DNA of 64,000 nucleotides from Algoriphagus zhangzhouensis (GCF_900148515.1 NZ_FRXN01000005.1:255186-319185), one strand, 5' to 3'; shown: positions 9,785 through 19,574, numbered from the stretch's first letter. Notes: generated from the sequence alone by a model not told the origin. Translations and numbers: made by a program.

Positions 9785-10689
9785 AACCCGTACTAATTAC
9801 AGGTGCAAATGGGTTTTTAGGGAAATACATTGTAGATGCGCTGAATGGAACTAGAGCTATTTATACCTTGGGAACGGGTGAATCCAACGATATTCAGGTT
9901 GATTTGAGTAAAGAAATTCCAAATCTTCCAGAAGTTAGGATGGTGGTTCATGCTGCCGGGAAAGCCCATATGATCCCTAGAACTGAGGAGGAGAAAAATA
10001 GATTTTTTGAAATTAATTCAAAAGGCACCGAAAACTTATTGACAGCATTGGATAGGTTGGAAAAACTTCCAGAAATAGTGGTCTTGATAAGTACCGTTGC
10101 AGTTTATGGACTGGATGAAGGTGAGGGGATTTCTGAAAATGAACCATTACTTGGAGATACTCCCTATGCCCTTTCAAAAATAGAAGCGGAAGGCTTGGTT
10201 TCTTCTTGGGCAAAATCAAGAGGAGTTTCTGCTCTTGTATTAAGATTGCCTTTGATCATCGGAGCGCGGGACTCTAAAGGCAATTTAAAAGCCATGATAG
10301 AAGGCTTAAAAAAAGGACGATATTTTAGAGTTGGTGCTGGAAAATCCAAAAAATCAATGGTTTTGGCCAAAGACGTTGCTGAATTAATAGGAAGATTAGA
10401 AAATGAAAAGGGGATATATAACTTGACAGATGGAATCCATCCAAGTATTGCAGACCTTGACAGTTCGATAGCTTTTGTTTTAGGAAAAAAGGTTAGAAGT
10501 ATTCCTGAGAGTCTTCTTGCAATTATGGCAAAAATAGGAGACGTATTTACTATTCTTCCAATTAATACATACCGATATTCTAAACTCACTTCGACCTTGA
10601 CATTTAGTGATGATTTGGCTCGAAAAGAAATCAATTGGAGCCCTCATAATTCAGTTCAAGGGATTGCCGAGGAAATATCAAATATATGA
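9781..10689 (+). CDS. NAD(P)-dependent sugar-nucleotide epimerase/reductase (extended SDR)
   Basis: A 302-residue extended short-chain dehydrogenase. The N-terminal TGANGFLGKYIVDAL is the Rossmann glycine motif, VVHAAGKAH the fourth strand, STVAVYG the catalytic serine region, and YALSK the Y-x3-K catalytic pair. Length and motifs resemble the WbpV/WbvE group, which reduces a 4-keto UDP-sugar, but epimerase activity is equally possible. It is translationally coupled to WbuB upstream and to the CapK-like gene downstream. Confidence 0.85.
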   Translation: MKPVLITGANGFLGKYIVDALNGTRAIYTLGTGESNDIQVDLSKEIPNLPEVRMVVHAAGKAHMIPRTEEEKNRFFEINSKGTENLLTALDRLEKLPEIVVLISTVAVYGLDEGEGISENEPLLGDTPYALSKIEAEGLVSSWAKSRGVSALVLRLPLIIGARDSKGNLKAMIEGLKKGRYFRVGAGKSKKSMVLAKDVAELIGRLENEKGIYNLTDGIHPSIADLDSSIAFVLGKKVRSIPESLLAIMAKIGDVFTILPINTYRYSKLTSTLTFSDDLARKEINWSPHNSVQGIAEEISNI

Positions 10690-11984
10690 GTTGGTTACAT
10701 AAAAAGATTTTCTGGTGGGGAGCTAACAGAAGGAACCCAAGCTTGTATAAGCAGTTCCTGGAATTGAAGAAAACAGAAAGATTATCCAGAGAAGAACTCC
10801 TGAAAATGCAGGAAGAACGGCTGAAAACTTTTGTTGAATTCGCCTATAAAAACAGTAGCTTTTATAAAGCTCACTTTGAAAAGACCAATTTCAATCCAAT
10901 CGAAAATTGGAGTTTGGAAAATTTCAAAAAAACTAAACCAGTCAGCAAAGCTGATCTGATTAATTTTAATCAAGAAATTCACACCCCAGTTTCAAAAAAC
11001 GAAAAGACTTTTTTCGTGGAGACTTCAGGTACATCTGGTGAAATTTTAACTTTTCACAGGGATGAACTTTGGGATTCTTTCAACCGTGCAGCTATTTGGA
11101 GGGGGACCAGTTGGTATGGTGTGAATCCTTGGGATTTTAGCCTTTATTTCTGGGGCTATAATTCTGATTTTTTGAAAAAGACCAAGCTTAGATTTTTGGA
11201 CTTTTTGGTAAATAGATTTAGGGTTTTTGATTACAATCCCAAAACCATGGCTTCCATTGGATCAAAATTGAATCGAGTAAAAGCAATAGAGGGCTATAGT
11301 TCAATGATATATGAATTAGCCCAAATAAATGAAAATAATAATCTTGATTTCAGCTCTTTGAAAATGGTAAAGGGTACATCTGAAAAGATAATGCCTCATT
11401 ATCAAGATGTTGCTCAAAGAGTTTTTGGTCAAAGGATAATCAGTGAATATGGTGCTACTGAATGTAGTATTATTGCCTTTGAATGTCCTAAAGGAAATAT
11501 GCATATCACCACCGAAGGGCTTTATACTGAAACCGATCCAGAGACAGGTGGGATTTTGGTTACAAACATGGTGTCCAGATCATTTCCTATTATTAGATAC
11601 CAATTGGGAGATGAAGTAAAATTTAAAGATTCCAATTTTAGGTGTACATGTGGGCTGGAGCATCCAGTCATAGAAGAGGTTACAGGACGAATTGGTAGTA
11701 AAATCTATGGACTTGATCGGTCTTATCCAAGTCTCACTTTGTATTACATCTTTAAGAATATATACTTTAATAAAAGGATAAAAATAGACTTCCAAGCTCA
11801 CCAGTTTGAGAAAGGAAAATTGCAAATCTGGATAAAAGATAAATTGTCACCCGAATTGAATAAGTTGATTTTAACAGAGGCTTCCAATTATTTTATGGAT
11901 TTGGAATTGGAGTTGATCGAGAACAATAATTTCCGGGAAAATCAAGGCAAGCTCAGGGACTTTATCTCTCATATTCCATCTTAA
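10686..11984 (+). CDS. CapK/phenylacetate-CoA-ligase-like adenylate-forming enzyme
   Basis: A 432-residue member of the adenylate-forming superfamily, in the CapK/F390-synthetase-like branch. It has the phosphate-binding loop TSGTSGEILTFHRD at about residues 115-128, the ISEYGATECSII motif for adenine binding, and an IRYQLGDEVKF segment corresponding to the ribose-binding aspartate. A C-x-C...H stretch follows (FRCTCGLEHPV). Such genes recur in capsule loci with no fixed function; activation of an acyl or amino acid that decorates the sugar is an inference. The ATGA start overlaps the epimerase gene. Confidence 0.82.
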   Translation: MSWLHKKIFWWGANRRNPSLYKQFLELKKTERLSREELLKMQEERLKTFVEFAYKNSSFYKAHFEKTNFNPIENWSLENFKKTKPVSKADLINFNQEIHTPVSKNEKTFFVETSGTSGEILTFHRDELWDSFNRAAIWRGTSWYGVNPWDFSLYFWGYNSDFLKKTKLRFLDFLVNRFRVFDYNPKTMASIGSKLNRVKAIEGYSSMIYELAQINENNNLDFSSLKMVKGTSEKIMPHYQDVAQRVFGQRIISEYGATECSIIAFECPKGNMHITTEGLYTETDPETGGILVTNMVSRSFPIIRYQLGDEVKFKDSNFRCTCGLEHPVIEEVTGRIGSKIYGLDRSYPSLTLYYIFKNIYFNKRIKIDFQAHQFEKGKLQIWIKDKLSPELNKLILTEASNYFMDLELELIENNNFRENQGKLRDFISHIPS

Positions 11985-12024
11985 ATCAAATCATGTTCTA
12001 CCTTCTGAAATTCATTTTCACCAC

Positions 12025-13044
12025 TTGATACCACACGTTATTATTTATTTTAATTCGACCATGGCTCATGCCAGCCAGATATTTACGGGTTTAGAATTAT
12101 TAAAGAGTGAAGGTCGAGTAACTTTGGAATATAAATTGGCTCTAGCGGAGTTGCCTAACAATAAGATGCGAATTGATATTTCAGGGAAGCAGGTCATTTT
12201 TGACATGGCTGATGATAATGTCGTGGATTTGGAGATTTACGCCCAATGTGATGCCTATTTCAAAAGAATGCTTTTGAAAAAGGATTATGAGCGACTTCCT
12301 AAAATATTTCCATTTGGGTTGAATTATTCTGTTATGGTTGAAAATCCCAAGTTGAATAAGATTTGGAAAAAGACACCAGTTCTTTTGGGCTATTCAATTA
12401 AATACAATAAGTTCTTATCAGGACTAATGGATATTAATGATTCTATCCATAATGTTTATTTGGAGAATATGGAGGGTGAGCCTAATGACTCTGGTGAAAT
12501 TATTTTTGGCACCAGACTTTGGGATCCACTAAATAATGAGATTGATTGGAAGAAAGAAGAGAGGAAAAAGATTAATCATCAACGAATAGCCATTATTCGA
12601 AAATTGAAAGATATCTACGGCCCTCAATTTAAGGGAGGAGTAGAGAATAGCCAGTTGTCGAAAATCCTTTGCCCGGATTTGATTGTCAATAAAAAGGAGT
12701 CAAATAAGGAAGCATATTTAGAAAGCTTAAAAAAAGCATTGATTGGAATTGCCAATTTTGGATTGGAGGGAAGTATAGGATGGAAATTTCCTGAATATAT
12801 TGCCCATAGTATGGCAATAGTGAGTACACCAATTGATGAATTTGTAATTCATGGAGATTTGAGCGAAGGAAAGAATTTTCTCAAATTTGAATCTGTGGAT
12901 GAATGTCTAAACGCAGTTGATACACTAATATCCAATCCTGCCCAGAGAAAGAAGATGCAATTGGAAAACAAAGCATATTATCAACGATTTCTACATCCAA
13001 AAAGAAAAATGGAGTTGATTTTGAGTGATTTAGCTCAACTATAA
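12025..13044 (+). CDS. Uncharacterised GT-B-like glycosyltransferase (family shared with the gene at 23694)
   Basis: A 339-residue protein with no well-known N-terminal motif. The C-terminal part, WKFPEYIAHSMAIVSTP followed by a helical tail, resembles the nucleotide-sugar half of GT-B proteins. A middle segment with DMADDN...CDAYFKRML...KIFPFG matches in pattern the 318-residue protein at 23694 (DNNDP...VDLYFVTNKL...KIRPLFPH). The start is taken as TTG at 12025 because the preceding sequence gives a proper first strand; an ATG at 12061 would cut it. There is a 40-base gap from the previous gene. Confidence 0.65.
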   Translation: MIPHVIIYFNSTMAHASQIFTGLELLKSEGRVTLEYKLALAELPNNKMRIDISGKQVIFDMADDNVVDLEIYAQCDAYFKRMLLKKDYERLPKIFPFGLNYSVMVENPKLNKIWKKTPVLLGYSIKYNKFLSGLMDINDSIHNVYLENMEGEPNDSGEIIFGTRLWDPLNNEIDWKKEERKKINHQRIAIIRKLKDIYGPQFKGGVENSQLSKILCPDLIVNKKESNKEAYLESLKKALIGIANFGLEGSIGWKFPEYIAHSMAIVSTPIDEFVIHGDLSEGKNFLKFESVDECLNAVDTLISNPAQRKKMQLENKAYYQRFLHPKRKMELILSDLAQL

Positions 13045-13067
13045 GGAATCGAAGAATTAAGTAAAAG

Positions 13068-14879
13068 ATGAAAGTTACAATAAAGAAGTTTACTCAGAAA
13101 TACCTCAGCAATTTTTATTATTTCTTTGCTCACCTACGTTTCAGAATATTCTTCGTAGTTAGTCTTAGTCTATTTGTGGGGGTTTTAGATGGATTTGGCT
13201 TGGCTATGTTCCTTCCTCTTCTAGAAATAGCAGACGGTATATCTCCTACTGAAGAGGGTGGAAATATGGGAAAATTGATTTTTCTGGTCAATGGCCTAAA
13301 TAATATGGGGATTGAATTAACTGTCCCGATTGCCCTTGGAATTATCTGCTTTTTCTTCATGGTCAAGGGGGCATTTGCATTTATAAATGGCTATTATAAG
13401 ATTGCCGTTAAGCATTACTTCGTAAGGAAAATTAGAATTGAAAATCTTGATTTACTTGCTGGGTTGAAGTATAAATACTTTTTGTCAGCAGATCAGGGAA
13501 GAATTCAAAATTCATACACTACTGAGATCAATCGTGTTTCTAATGCTTATTCTACCTATTTCATGTCCTTTCAAAATGGGATTTTGGTGGTGGTATATAT
13601 GACCTTCGCATTTTTGGTTGACTGGCAATTTGCAATTTTGGTGAGTTTGGGAGGCTTGATATCCAATTTGATTTTTAAGAGAATATATGCTGGTACAGAA
13701 AAATCCTCCAAGAAACTCACAAAAGGAGGACATGATTTGCAGGGTCTGATGCTTCAGGCAGTAGCAAACTTTAAATATCTGAAAGCCTCAGGAAGCATTA
13801 AGCAATATGTAAACAGAGTAAAAAAGCAGTCCATCGATGTTGAGAATACAAATAATAAGATTGCTAAATATGGTAATATTCTATTCGCAACTAGAGAGCC
13901 GATTATTATACTGGTAGTCTGTACTGTTATTTTCATTCAGACCTCTTATTTAAATACACCATTAGAAGGAATCCTTATCAGTTTGCTGTTTTTCTACCGA
14001 GCATTAACTTCCTTAATGCAAGCCCAATCCTCTTGGAATAACTTCTTAACAGTAGTTGGATCCTTGGATAATATGACTGAATTCACTCAGGAATTGGTGC
14101 AAAATCAAGAGAAGGTAGGAAAGATTGAGTTTAAAAATCTTGAGGATAAAATAGTTCTTGACAATGTTTCTTTGTCCTATGGAAAAACGAGAGTGGTAAA
14201 AAATATCAGTTTTGATATTCCAAAAACCTCCGAAATTGCTTTGGTAGGAGAGAGTGGGTCGGGAAAAACTTCCATCATCAATATGATTTCAGGATTGATT
14301 CCAGCGGATGGTGGCCAAATTCGAATTGATGGTGAACCTATGGGCAATATCAATATTCCTACCTTCCAGAGAAAAATTGGTTATATCAGTCAGGACTCGG
14401 TGATTTTTAATGATACTGTTTTCAACAATGTGACATTTTGGGATGAGCCTACCCCTGAGAACTTGGAGAAATTCCGTTCTGCATGTGATCGTGCCGCTAT
14501 CCTTTCATTCATTGAAACCCTTGAAGCAAAGGAATTTGAGATGCTTGGGAATAATGGTCTGAATTTGAGCGGTGGCCAAAAACAAAGGATTTCAATAGCA
14601 AGGGAACTGTATAAGGAAATCGACATCTTAATTTTAGATGAAGCAACCTCCGCATTGGACTCAGAAACAGAAAAAGAAATTCAAGTTAACCTGGAGAGGT
14701 TAAAAGGCTTCTATACAATTATTGTAATCGCACATAGATTATCCACGGTTAAAAATGCGGATAATATTATTTTTCTAAATAAAGGTGAGAAAGTTGCCAT
14801 GGGGAATTTTGAAACCTTGATTGAACTAGAACCTAATTTTAAAAGGATGGTCCAACTCCAAGGAGTTCATTCTGATTAA
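13068..14879 (+). CDS. ABC transporter, fused permease/ATPase (PglK/MsbA-like flippase)
   Basis: A 603-residue half-transporter. Residues about 20-330 hold six membrane helices; residues 360-600 are the nucleotide-binding domain with Walker A GESGSGKTS at about 394, signature LSGGQKQRISIARE at about 500, Walker B ILILDEATSALDSE, and the switch histidine in IAHRLSTV. The N-terminal pattern (LDGFGLAMFLPLLEI) resembles PglK-type flippases of lipid-linked oligosaccharides. No Wzx-like flippase was found in the window, so this is the candidate that moves the glycan-lipid across the inner membrane. An unrelated lipid or peptide substrate is the alternative. Confidence 0.88.
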   Translation: MKVTIKKFTQKYLSNFYYFFAHLRFRIFFVVSLSLFVGVLDGFGLAMFLPLLEIADGISPTEEGGNMGKLIFLVNGLNNMGIELTVPIALGIICFFFMVKGAFAFINGYYKIAVKHYFVRKIRIENLDLLAGLKYKYFLSADQGRIQNSYTTEINRVSNAYSTYFMSFQNGILVVVYMTFAFLVDWQFAILVSLGGLISNLIFKRIYAGTEKSSKKLTKGGHDLQGLMLQAVANFKYLKASGSIKQYVNRVKKQSIDVENTNNKIAKYGNILFATREPIIILVVCTVIFIQTSYLNTPLEGILISLLFFYRALTSLMQAQSSWNNFLTVVGSLDNMTEFTQELVQNQEKVGKIEFKNLEDKIVLDNVSLSYGKTRVVKNISFDIPKTSEIALVGESGSGKTSIINMISGLIPADGGQIRIDGEPMGNINIPTFQRKIGYISQDSVIFNDTVFNNVTFWDEPTPENLEKFRSACDRAAILSFIETLEAKEFEMLGNNGLNLSGGQKQRISIARELYKEIDILILDEATSALDSETEKEIQVNLERLKGFYTIIVIAHRLSTVKNADNIIFLNKGEKVAMGNFETLIELEPNFKRMVQLQGVHSD

Positions 14880-14890
14880 TTAATACCTTT

Positions 14891-15799
14891 TTGGAACAGC
14901 GTAAATCAGGGACTTTGATCGTCAAGCTCGAAGGAGGGCTAGGGAATCAATTTTATCAATATGCATCAGCTAAAGCAATAGCAAGGAACAGCGGAAGCAA
15001 ATTCTTGGTGTTGTCAAGAATGGATTCACCCAATGATTCCAGACGTCACAATCATTTAGGTCTCTTTAAGATTAGAACTCCCTTAGTCAATAGAGCTAAG
15101 AGCTTCATGTTGAGACTGATGTTTGTAAATAAATGGGGGCTAGGCAAAAAGTTAAGGAAATTCGCCAAAAAGCAGGGACTAAGTTTAGTACATGATCCTG
15201 AGAATGGATTTTACCCAAATATTTTAGATGGGATTTCTGGAAATATTTTGCTTCTAGGCTACTGGCAGAGTTACAGGTATTTCGAGGACATAAAAGAAGA
15301 AATAAAGGAAGAGTTTCAATTAAAAGAGTCTCCAAGTGATTCCATGAATATTTCATTCCTAAAGGAGATCCAAGACTCAGAATCTGTTGCTTTACATATT
15401 AGAAGAGGAGATTATGTAAATGACCCCTATTTTTTGGAAAATTTCGGTACATGTTCTTTATCCTACTATCAAAATGCAATAAAGTATATTACTGATAAAG
15501 TAAAAGATCCACATTTTTACGTGTTTTCAGACGACCCAGAGTGGGTAAAAAGTAATTTGAAGATTGATTTCCCTCATACATTTGTCACTCATAATTTAGG
15601 GAAAAGTGATTATGAGGATTTTCGATTGATGCATTCCTGTCACCATTTTATTGTAGCTAATAGTTCATTTAGCTGGTGGTCTGCTTGGTTGGGTAGCAGG
15701 GAGGATAAAATTGTCATTTGTCCAGATCCTTGGTTTGCAAAAGACCCAATGAAATTGGAAGACCGAGTTCCTAATGCTTGGATAAAAATTAAGGCATAG
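14891..15799 (+). CDS. Alpha-1,2-fucosyltransferase-like, glycosyltransferase family 11
   Basis: A 302-residue GT11 enzyme, expected to transfer fucose from GDP-fucose to galactose. Diagnostic motifs are VKLEGGLGNQFYQYA near the N-terminus, VALHIRRGDYV (donor-phosphate binding, the HxRRGD motif), and IVANSSFSWWSAWLG near the C-terminus. The start is TTG at 14891; an in-frame stop at 14873 lies just upstream and no methionine precedes the GGLGNQ motif. It sits 11 bases after the ABC exporter. No GDP-fucose synthesis genes are in the window. Confidence 0.9.
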   Translation: MEQRKSGTLIVKLEGGLGNQFYQYASAKAIARNSGSKFLVLSRMDSPNDSRRHNHLGLFKIRTPLVNRAKSFMLRLMFVNKWGLGKKLRKFAKKQGLSLVHDPENGFYPNILDGISGNILLLGYWQSYRYFEDIKEEIKEEFQLKESPSDSMNISFLKEIQDSESVALHIRRGDYVNDPYFLENFGTCSLSYYQNAIKYITDKVKDPHFYVFSDDPEWVKSNLKIDFPHTFVTHNLGKSDYEDFRLMHSCHHFIVANSSFSWWSAWLGSREDKIVICPDPWFAKDPMKLEDRVPNAWIKIKA

Positions 15800-15835
15800 A
15801 GTTTTTCGGGATTGGTGTCCAATTTACTTATTCAA

Positions 15836-16882
15836 ATGAAAAAAAAGAAAATTGTTTATTTAGGGAATCAGCTTCTGCAAAAAGGTCTAAATCCCACTTC
15901 GATTGATACTTTGGGCAGCAAGTTGGAGGAACTTTTTGATGTTGAGAAAGCTTCTGCCAGAAATTCATTTTTTTCTAGAATTTTTGACATGTGGCAGACT
16001 GTTTTCAAAAATAGAAAAGTCTGCCAAGTCGTATTAATAGATACTTATTCGACCTTGGCATTTCACTTTGCCTGGACATCAGGTTATTTGTGCAAATTGC
16101 TTGGTATACCTTATATACCAATTCTTCATGGAGGGAATTTGGGAGATAGGATGAAACAATCTCCTTATTTGTTTCAGAGATATTTAAAAAATGCATTTCA
16201 GGTTGTCTCTCCTTCTTATTTTTTGAAAGAGGCATTGGAAAATCCCAGCCAAGTTTCTATCAAAGTAATTCCTAACCTTCTGGAAATTGAGAAATACCCT
16301 TTTTCAGTCCCTGTAAATCAGGGTAACCTTGTTTTAATTTGGTTGAGGGCTTTTGCTGATATTTATAGACCAGAAAATGCAATTAAGGTTGTAGATTTCT
16401 TGAAAAAGCGAGGTCATGAGGGTGTTCAGCTATTCATGATTGGGCCAGACAAAGACGGTACTATGGAACCGTGTCAAAAATTAGTGAAGAAATTAGGGCT
16501 TGAGAGGAATGTTCAATTCATGGGTAGAATGAAAAGAGAAGATTGGATTCCAATAGCTAGAAAAGGAAATATATTTATCAATACTACTTCGGTTGATAAT
16601 ATGCCTGTAAGTTTATTAGAGATGATGGCCTTGGGGATTCCTATCGTAAGTACCTCTGTTGGAGGGATTCCATACGTCATAAAAGATGGAGAGAATGGTA
16701 TGTTGGTGAAAGTTGATGACATAGAATCTATGGGGAATACGATCTTAAACTTATGGAATGACCCAAGAAAGCAATATAGTATTTCGATCAAAGGGCGACA
16801 AACTGCTGAGAGTTGCGCATGGAGCCATGTCAAAGAAAGCTGGGGTGAATTAATATCTCAGTTGGAAAATGATTCCAATTGA
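15836..16882 (+). CDS. Glycosyltransferase family 4 (GT-B)
   Basis: A 348-residue GT4 protein, taking ATG at 15836 as start; an in-frame TTG at 15812 would add eight residues that do not look like part of the first strand (KKKIVYLGNQLLQKG). The N-terminal domain has IPILHGGNLGDRM; the C-terminal domain has FMGRMKREDW, VDNMPVSLLEMMALG and STSVGGIPYVI. The first glutamate of the usual E-x7-E is an aspartate here. The gap to the fucosyltransferase gene is about 36 bases. Confidence 0.85.
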   Translation: MKKKKIVYLGNQLLQKGLNPTSIDTLGSKLEELFDVEKASARNSFFSRIFDMWQTVFKNRKVCQVVLIDTYSTLAFHFAWTSGYLCKLLGIPYIPILHGGNLGDRMKQSPYLFQRYLKNAFQVVSPSYFLKEALENPSQVSIKVIPNLLEIEKYPFSVPVNQGNLVLIWLRAFADIYRPENAIKVVDFLKKRGHEGVQLFMIGPDKDGTMEPCQKLVKKLGLERNVQFMGRMKREDWIPIARKGNIFINTTSVDNMPVSLLEMMALGIPIVSTSVGGIPYVIKDGENGMLVKVDDIESMGNTILNLWNDPRKQYSISIKGRQTAESCAWSHVKESWGELISQLENDSN

Positions 16883-16929
16883 ACAAACAATAGATATTTA
16901 GGAAGTTTTATTAAACTAGTTGCATTTAC

Positions 16930-17913
16930 ATGTCATTGGATAATTTGAATCCGATAATTCGGAAAACCCAATCCAGATTAAGTCCAGAGGAATTTCACCA
17001 TGTTGTTAACGTGGTGTTTCATGATTTTGAGTCTGAAGATTATGACCAAATACACAAGGATATGTGGGAGGTCTTGTTGCAGCAGTTTAACTTGCTAACC
17101 AGTGATTTTTCAGCATCGATGGAGGGGAAAACCAAGATCACACTTTTGGATATTGGTTGTGGTACAGGGCTCGGTACAGAGTTATTTCTTGCGACGGAAT
17201 TAGGTAAGAAAGTTGATAAGGTGATTCTAGTAGATGTTTCTTCCAAAATGATGGAAAAGGCTTTGGAAAGAAGCCAATCTTGGGGTGTTGAGCTGGAATC
17301 TTTCGTTGGAAAAATCAATGAAGTAAACTTAAAAGCTGACATAATTCTTACCTCTTCAGTTCTTCATCATATTCCAAATTTGGAGGAGTTTTTCAAAGAT
17401 GTCATTCAGAGGTTAAATCAAGGTGGAGTTTTCATGCATATTCATGACCCGAACGGAGATCAATTACATAACCCTGCCTTAATCAAAAGAAGGAATGAAA
17501 TCGCTAGCCATGATAAAGTCACCAATGTTTACCAATGGTTGAATAGTTCTGAAATTCTAAAGTCAATTTTTCACAGAGTTAATCGAATCAGAGGAAGGTA
17601 TAATCATATTGATCTGGTTAATAATGCTCTTCTGGAAAAGGGAGTGATTAAGAAAAGAATGAACGCCAAAGAAATTTGGAGTATCACTGATATCCATGTG
17701 GAAGGGTTACCATATTCCAAAAAGAAAGGGATTTTATTATCTGAAATGAAAACAATGCTTTCTCCATTAGAATTGGTTGGGCAAAGATCCTATGGCTTTT
17801 ATGGACGATTGGGTTTCGAACTTGATAAAGAATATACTGATCTAGAACAAAATTTAATTAAAAGTGGTAGCAAAGAAGGTAGGTATCTAGCTGCTGCCTG
17901 GAAAAAGAACTAA
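16930..17913 (+). CDS. Class I SAM-dependent methyltransferase
   Basis: A 327-residue methyltransferase. Motif I is LLDIGCGTGLGTELF at about residues 73-87, the acidic strand-2 end is ILVDVSSKMMEKA, and motif IV/post region is ILTSSVLHHIPNLEEF followed by GGVFMHIHDPNGD. The C-terminal 130 residues are variable and may bind the acceptor. The context suggests O-methylation of a sugar or modification of a glycan precursor, but the family also includes small-molecule methylases. It lies 47 bases after the previous gene. Confidence 0.82.
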   Translation: MSLDNLNPIIRKTQSRLSPEEFHHVVNVVFHDFESEDYDQIHKDMWEVLLQQFNLLTSDFSASMEGKTKITLLDIGCGTGLGTELFLATELGKKVDKVILVDVSSKMMEKALERSQSWGVELESFVGKINEVNLKADIILTSSVLHHIPNLEEFFKDVIQRLNQGGVFMHIHDPNGDQLHNPALIKRRNEIASHDKVTNVYQWLNSSEILKSIFHRVNRIRGRYNHIDLVNNALLEKGVIKKRMNAKEIWSITDIHVEGLPYSKKKGILLSEMKTMLSPLELVGQRSYGFYGRLGFELDKEYTDLEQNLIKSGSKEGRYLAAAWKKN

Positions 17914-17956
17914 GTGCTTTGAAATCAGAAAACCGAGAATCTTTAGATAAGAAATA

Positions 17957-18832
17957 ATGAAGGAAGTTTTAAAACCTCATGTTTTTCATATTGGAATTCC
18001 TAAATCAGGAAGTACGAGTATTCAAGAGGTGCTTGAGAATGATTCAAGGCTAAAGTTAACTAGATCTAGATTTTTTACTGGTGCTGAGTGGTGGGCTAAA
18101 GATACAATACTCAAAGAGGCTGATTTCCCTATAATAGAATCAAATGAGACCCTTATTAGTGGAGGTTATCAGAAAGTAAAATTTTCTCAAGTTGTAGCAC
18201 GGTTTCATAAAACTAATCCAAATGCGGATATCATTATTGTTTTGAGAAACCAACCAAAGGCTATTATGTCTATGTATAAGTTCCACATAGTCAATGCCTT
18301 TTGGGGAGTGAAGTCTTTTAGAAATTGGTTGTTTCACACTGATTTGGGGATGGATTATCTTAGCATTTGTTTTTATGGAGATATCCTCAAAACATTGATG
18401 GCCTATTACCCTAAGGAACAAATCAAAGTTCTATTATTTGAGGAGCTTAAAAAGAATCCTAGTTCTTTTTATACCAAGTTTTATAAATCCTTGGGCTTAG
18501 AGTTTGAATGCACTGAATTTCCCCTTCAAAACCAAAATTCATTTTCTGAAGGACAGCTTTATACTTTAACAAAACTTAATCGTTTTGCAATTTTTTCGAG
18601 GAAATCAGAAAGTAGGTTTTATCATCGGATAGGACATCGGATTGAGCAACGAATCAAGTTTAGCTTGATCAAGATTTTCCGTTTAACTCCTAGGAAGGAT
18701 TTTTTTAGTTGGGATACGATTCCTGGGAAACTTAAGATCTTCAACGAATTCAAAAAAACCAATCAGGAAATAGTCGATTTGGGTTTTGTTAGTAAAGAAG
18801 AGCTACAAGCCAATGGTTACTTACTTCCTTGA
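17957..18832 (+). CDS. Sulfotransferase-family protein
   Basis: A 291-residue PAPS-dependent sulfotransferase-like protein. The 5'-phosphosulfate loop is IGIPKSGSTSIQEVL (residues 12-26), and the 3'-phosphate-binding arginine/serine lies in IVLRNQPKAIMSMYKFH. The rest fits the Sulfotransfer_1/3 fold. In this locus it would place sulfate on the surface glycan, which is common in marine bacteria. No PAPS synthesis genes are nearby. It is the last plus-strand gene before a convergent minus-strand block, with only 13 bases between the two stops. Confidence 0.82.
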   Translation: MKEVLKPHVFHIGIPKSGSTSIQEVLENDSRLKLTRSRFFTGAEWWAKDTILKEADFPIIESNETLISGGYQKVKFSQVVARFHKTNPNADIIIVLRNQPKAIMSMYKFHIVNAFWGVKSFRNWLFHTDLGMDYLSICFYGDILKTLMAYYPKEQIKVLLFEELKKNPSSFYTKFYKSLGLEFECTEFPLQNQNSFSEGQLYTLTKLNRFAIFSRKSESRFYHRIGHRIEQRIKFSLIKIFRLTPRKDFFSWDTIPGKLKIFNEFKKTNQEIVDLGFVSKEELQANGYLLP

Positions 18833-18845
18833 GAAAAGTTGGAAA

Positions 18846-19574
18846 TTAATTTTCAGAAGATTTACAGAAAATACAGTCTACCTGTAGCATTTTTCCATTT
18901 TTGGGATTAGAAAAAGAGAGATCTGTCTCGAGAGAAAAAATCTCAAACCCCAACTCTTCCATATAAGAAATCATTTCAAAAAAAGTAGGTTCATTCCTAT
19001 ACAAAGGTTCAAAAGATAATTCGAGCTGAACCACCTTTACTTTTTCAAGGATAGCTCTCCCCCCTTCAAGTATATTTTTTTCGTATCCCTGGGTATCAAT
19101 TTTTAGCATTAAATGATCTCCAGGAGAAAGCAGTTCATCCTGCATTTGATCAAGGGCTTTCACCTGCACCTTTTCTTTTCCTACAAATTTAGAATCTGGA
19201 GCATTTTCAATGCTTAAAGGAAGAATTTCGAGCAATGAGCTGCTTTTGGAATTCAAGGAGATATTAATGTGTGCTGTCCGGTCTATATCCCCCAAGGCTA
19301 ATTGAATACAGTTCCATTTAGAATCTTTAGCGCACTTTTTTTCGAGAAATGAATAGGCCAAATCAGTAGGCTCAAAAGATATAATTTCCCCCTCATAGCC
19401 CATTTCTCTAAGTTCTTTTCCATACGACCCGGTATTAGCTCCCACATCCAATACTTTATTGATTTGAAAATTACGCATGATTTTCAACCTTCTTTTCTTA
19501 TCAGGCTCAGGGAATTTCCCGATTTTCAATCCGAATTTTTTTAAAATTTTTTGAAGGGTATTTGTTATAATCAT
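18846..19574 (-). CDS. FkbM-family methyltransferase
   Basis: A 242-residue SAM-dependent methyltransferase of the FkbM type. KVLDVGANTGSYGKEL is motif I, IISFEPTDLAYSFLEKK the second strand, and LMLKIDTQGYEKNILEGG the hallmark D-x-[EQ]-G-x-E-like motif of the family. FkbM proteins O-methylate polyketides and sugars; here a glycan hydroxyl is the likely target. It is the last gene of a three-gene minus-strand group, separated from GT61 by about 104 bases. Confidence 0.88.
   Translation of the reverse strand: MIITNTLQKILKKFGLKIGKFPEPDKKRRLKIMRNFQINKVLDVGANTGSYGKELREMGYEGEIISFEPTDLAYSFLEKKCAKDSKWNCIQLALGDIDRTAHINISLNSKSSSLLEILPLSIENAPDSKFVGKEKVQVKALDQMQDELLSPGDHLMLKIDTQGYEKNILEGGRAILEKVKVVQLELSFEPLYRNEPTFFEMISYMEELGFEIFSLETDLSFSNPKNGKMLQVDCIFCKSSEN

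Noticed and set aside
10164..10634. A 156-codon minus-strand frame inside the epimerase gene
   Set aside because: It is antisense to a clear SDR gene whose motifs are intact, and its own translation lacks any domain.
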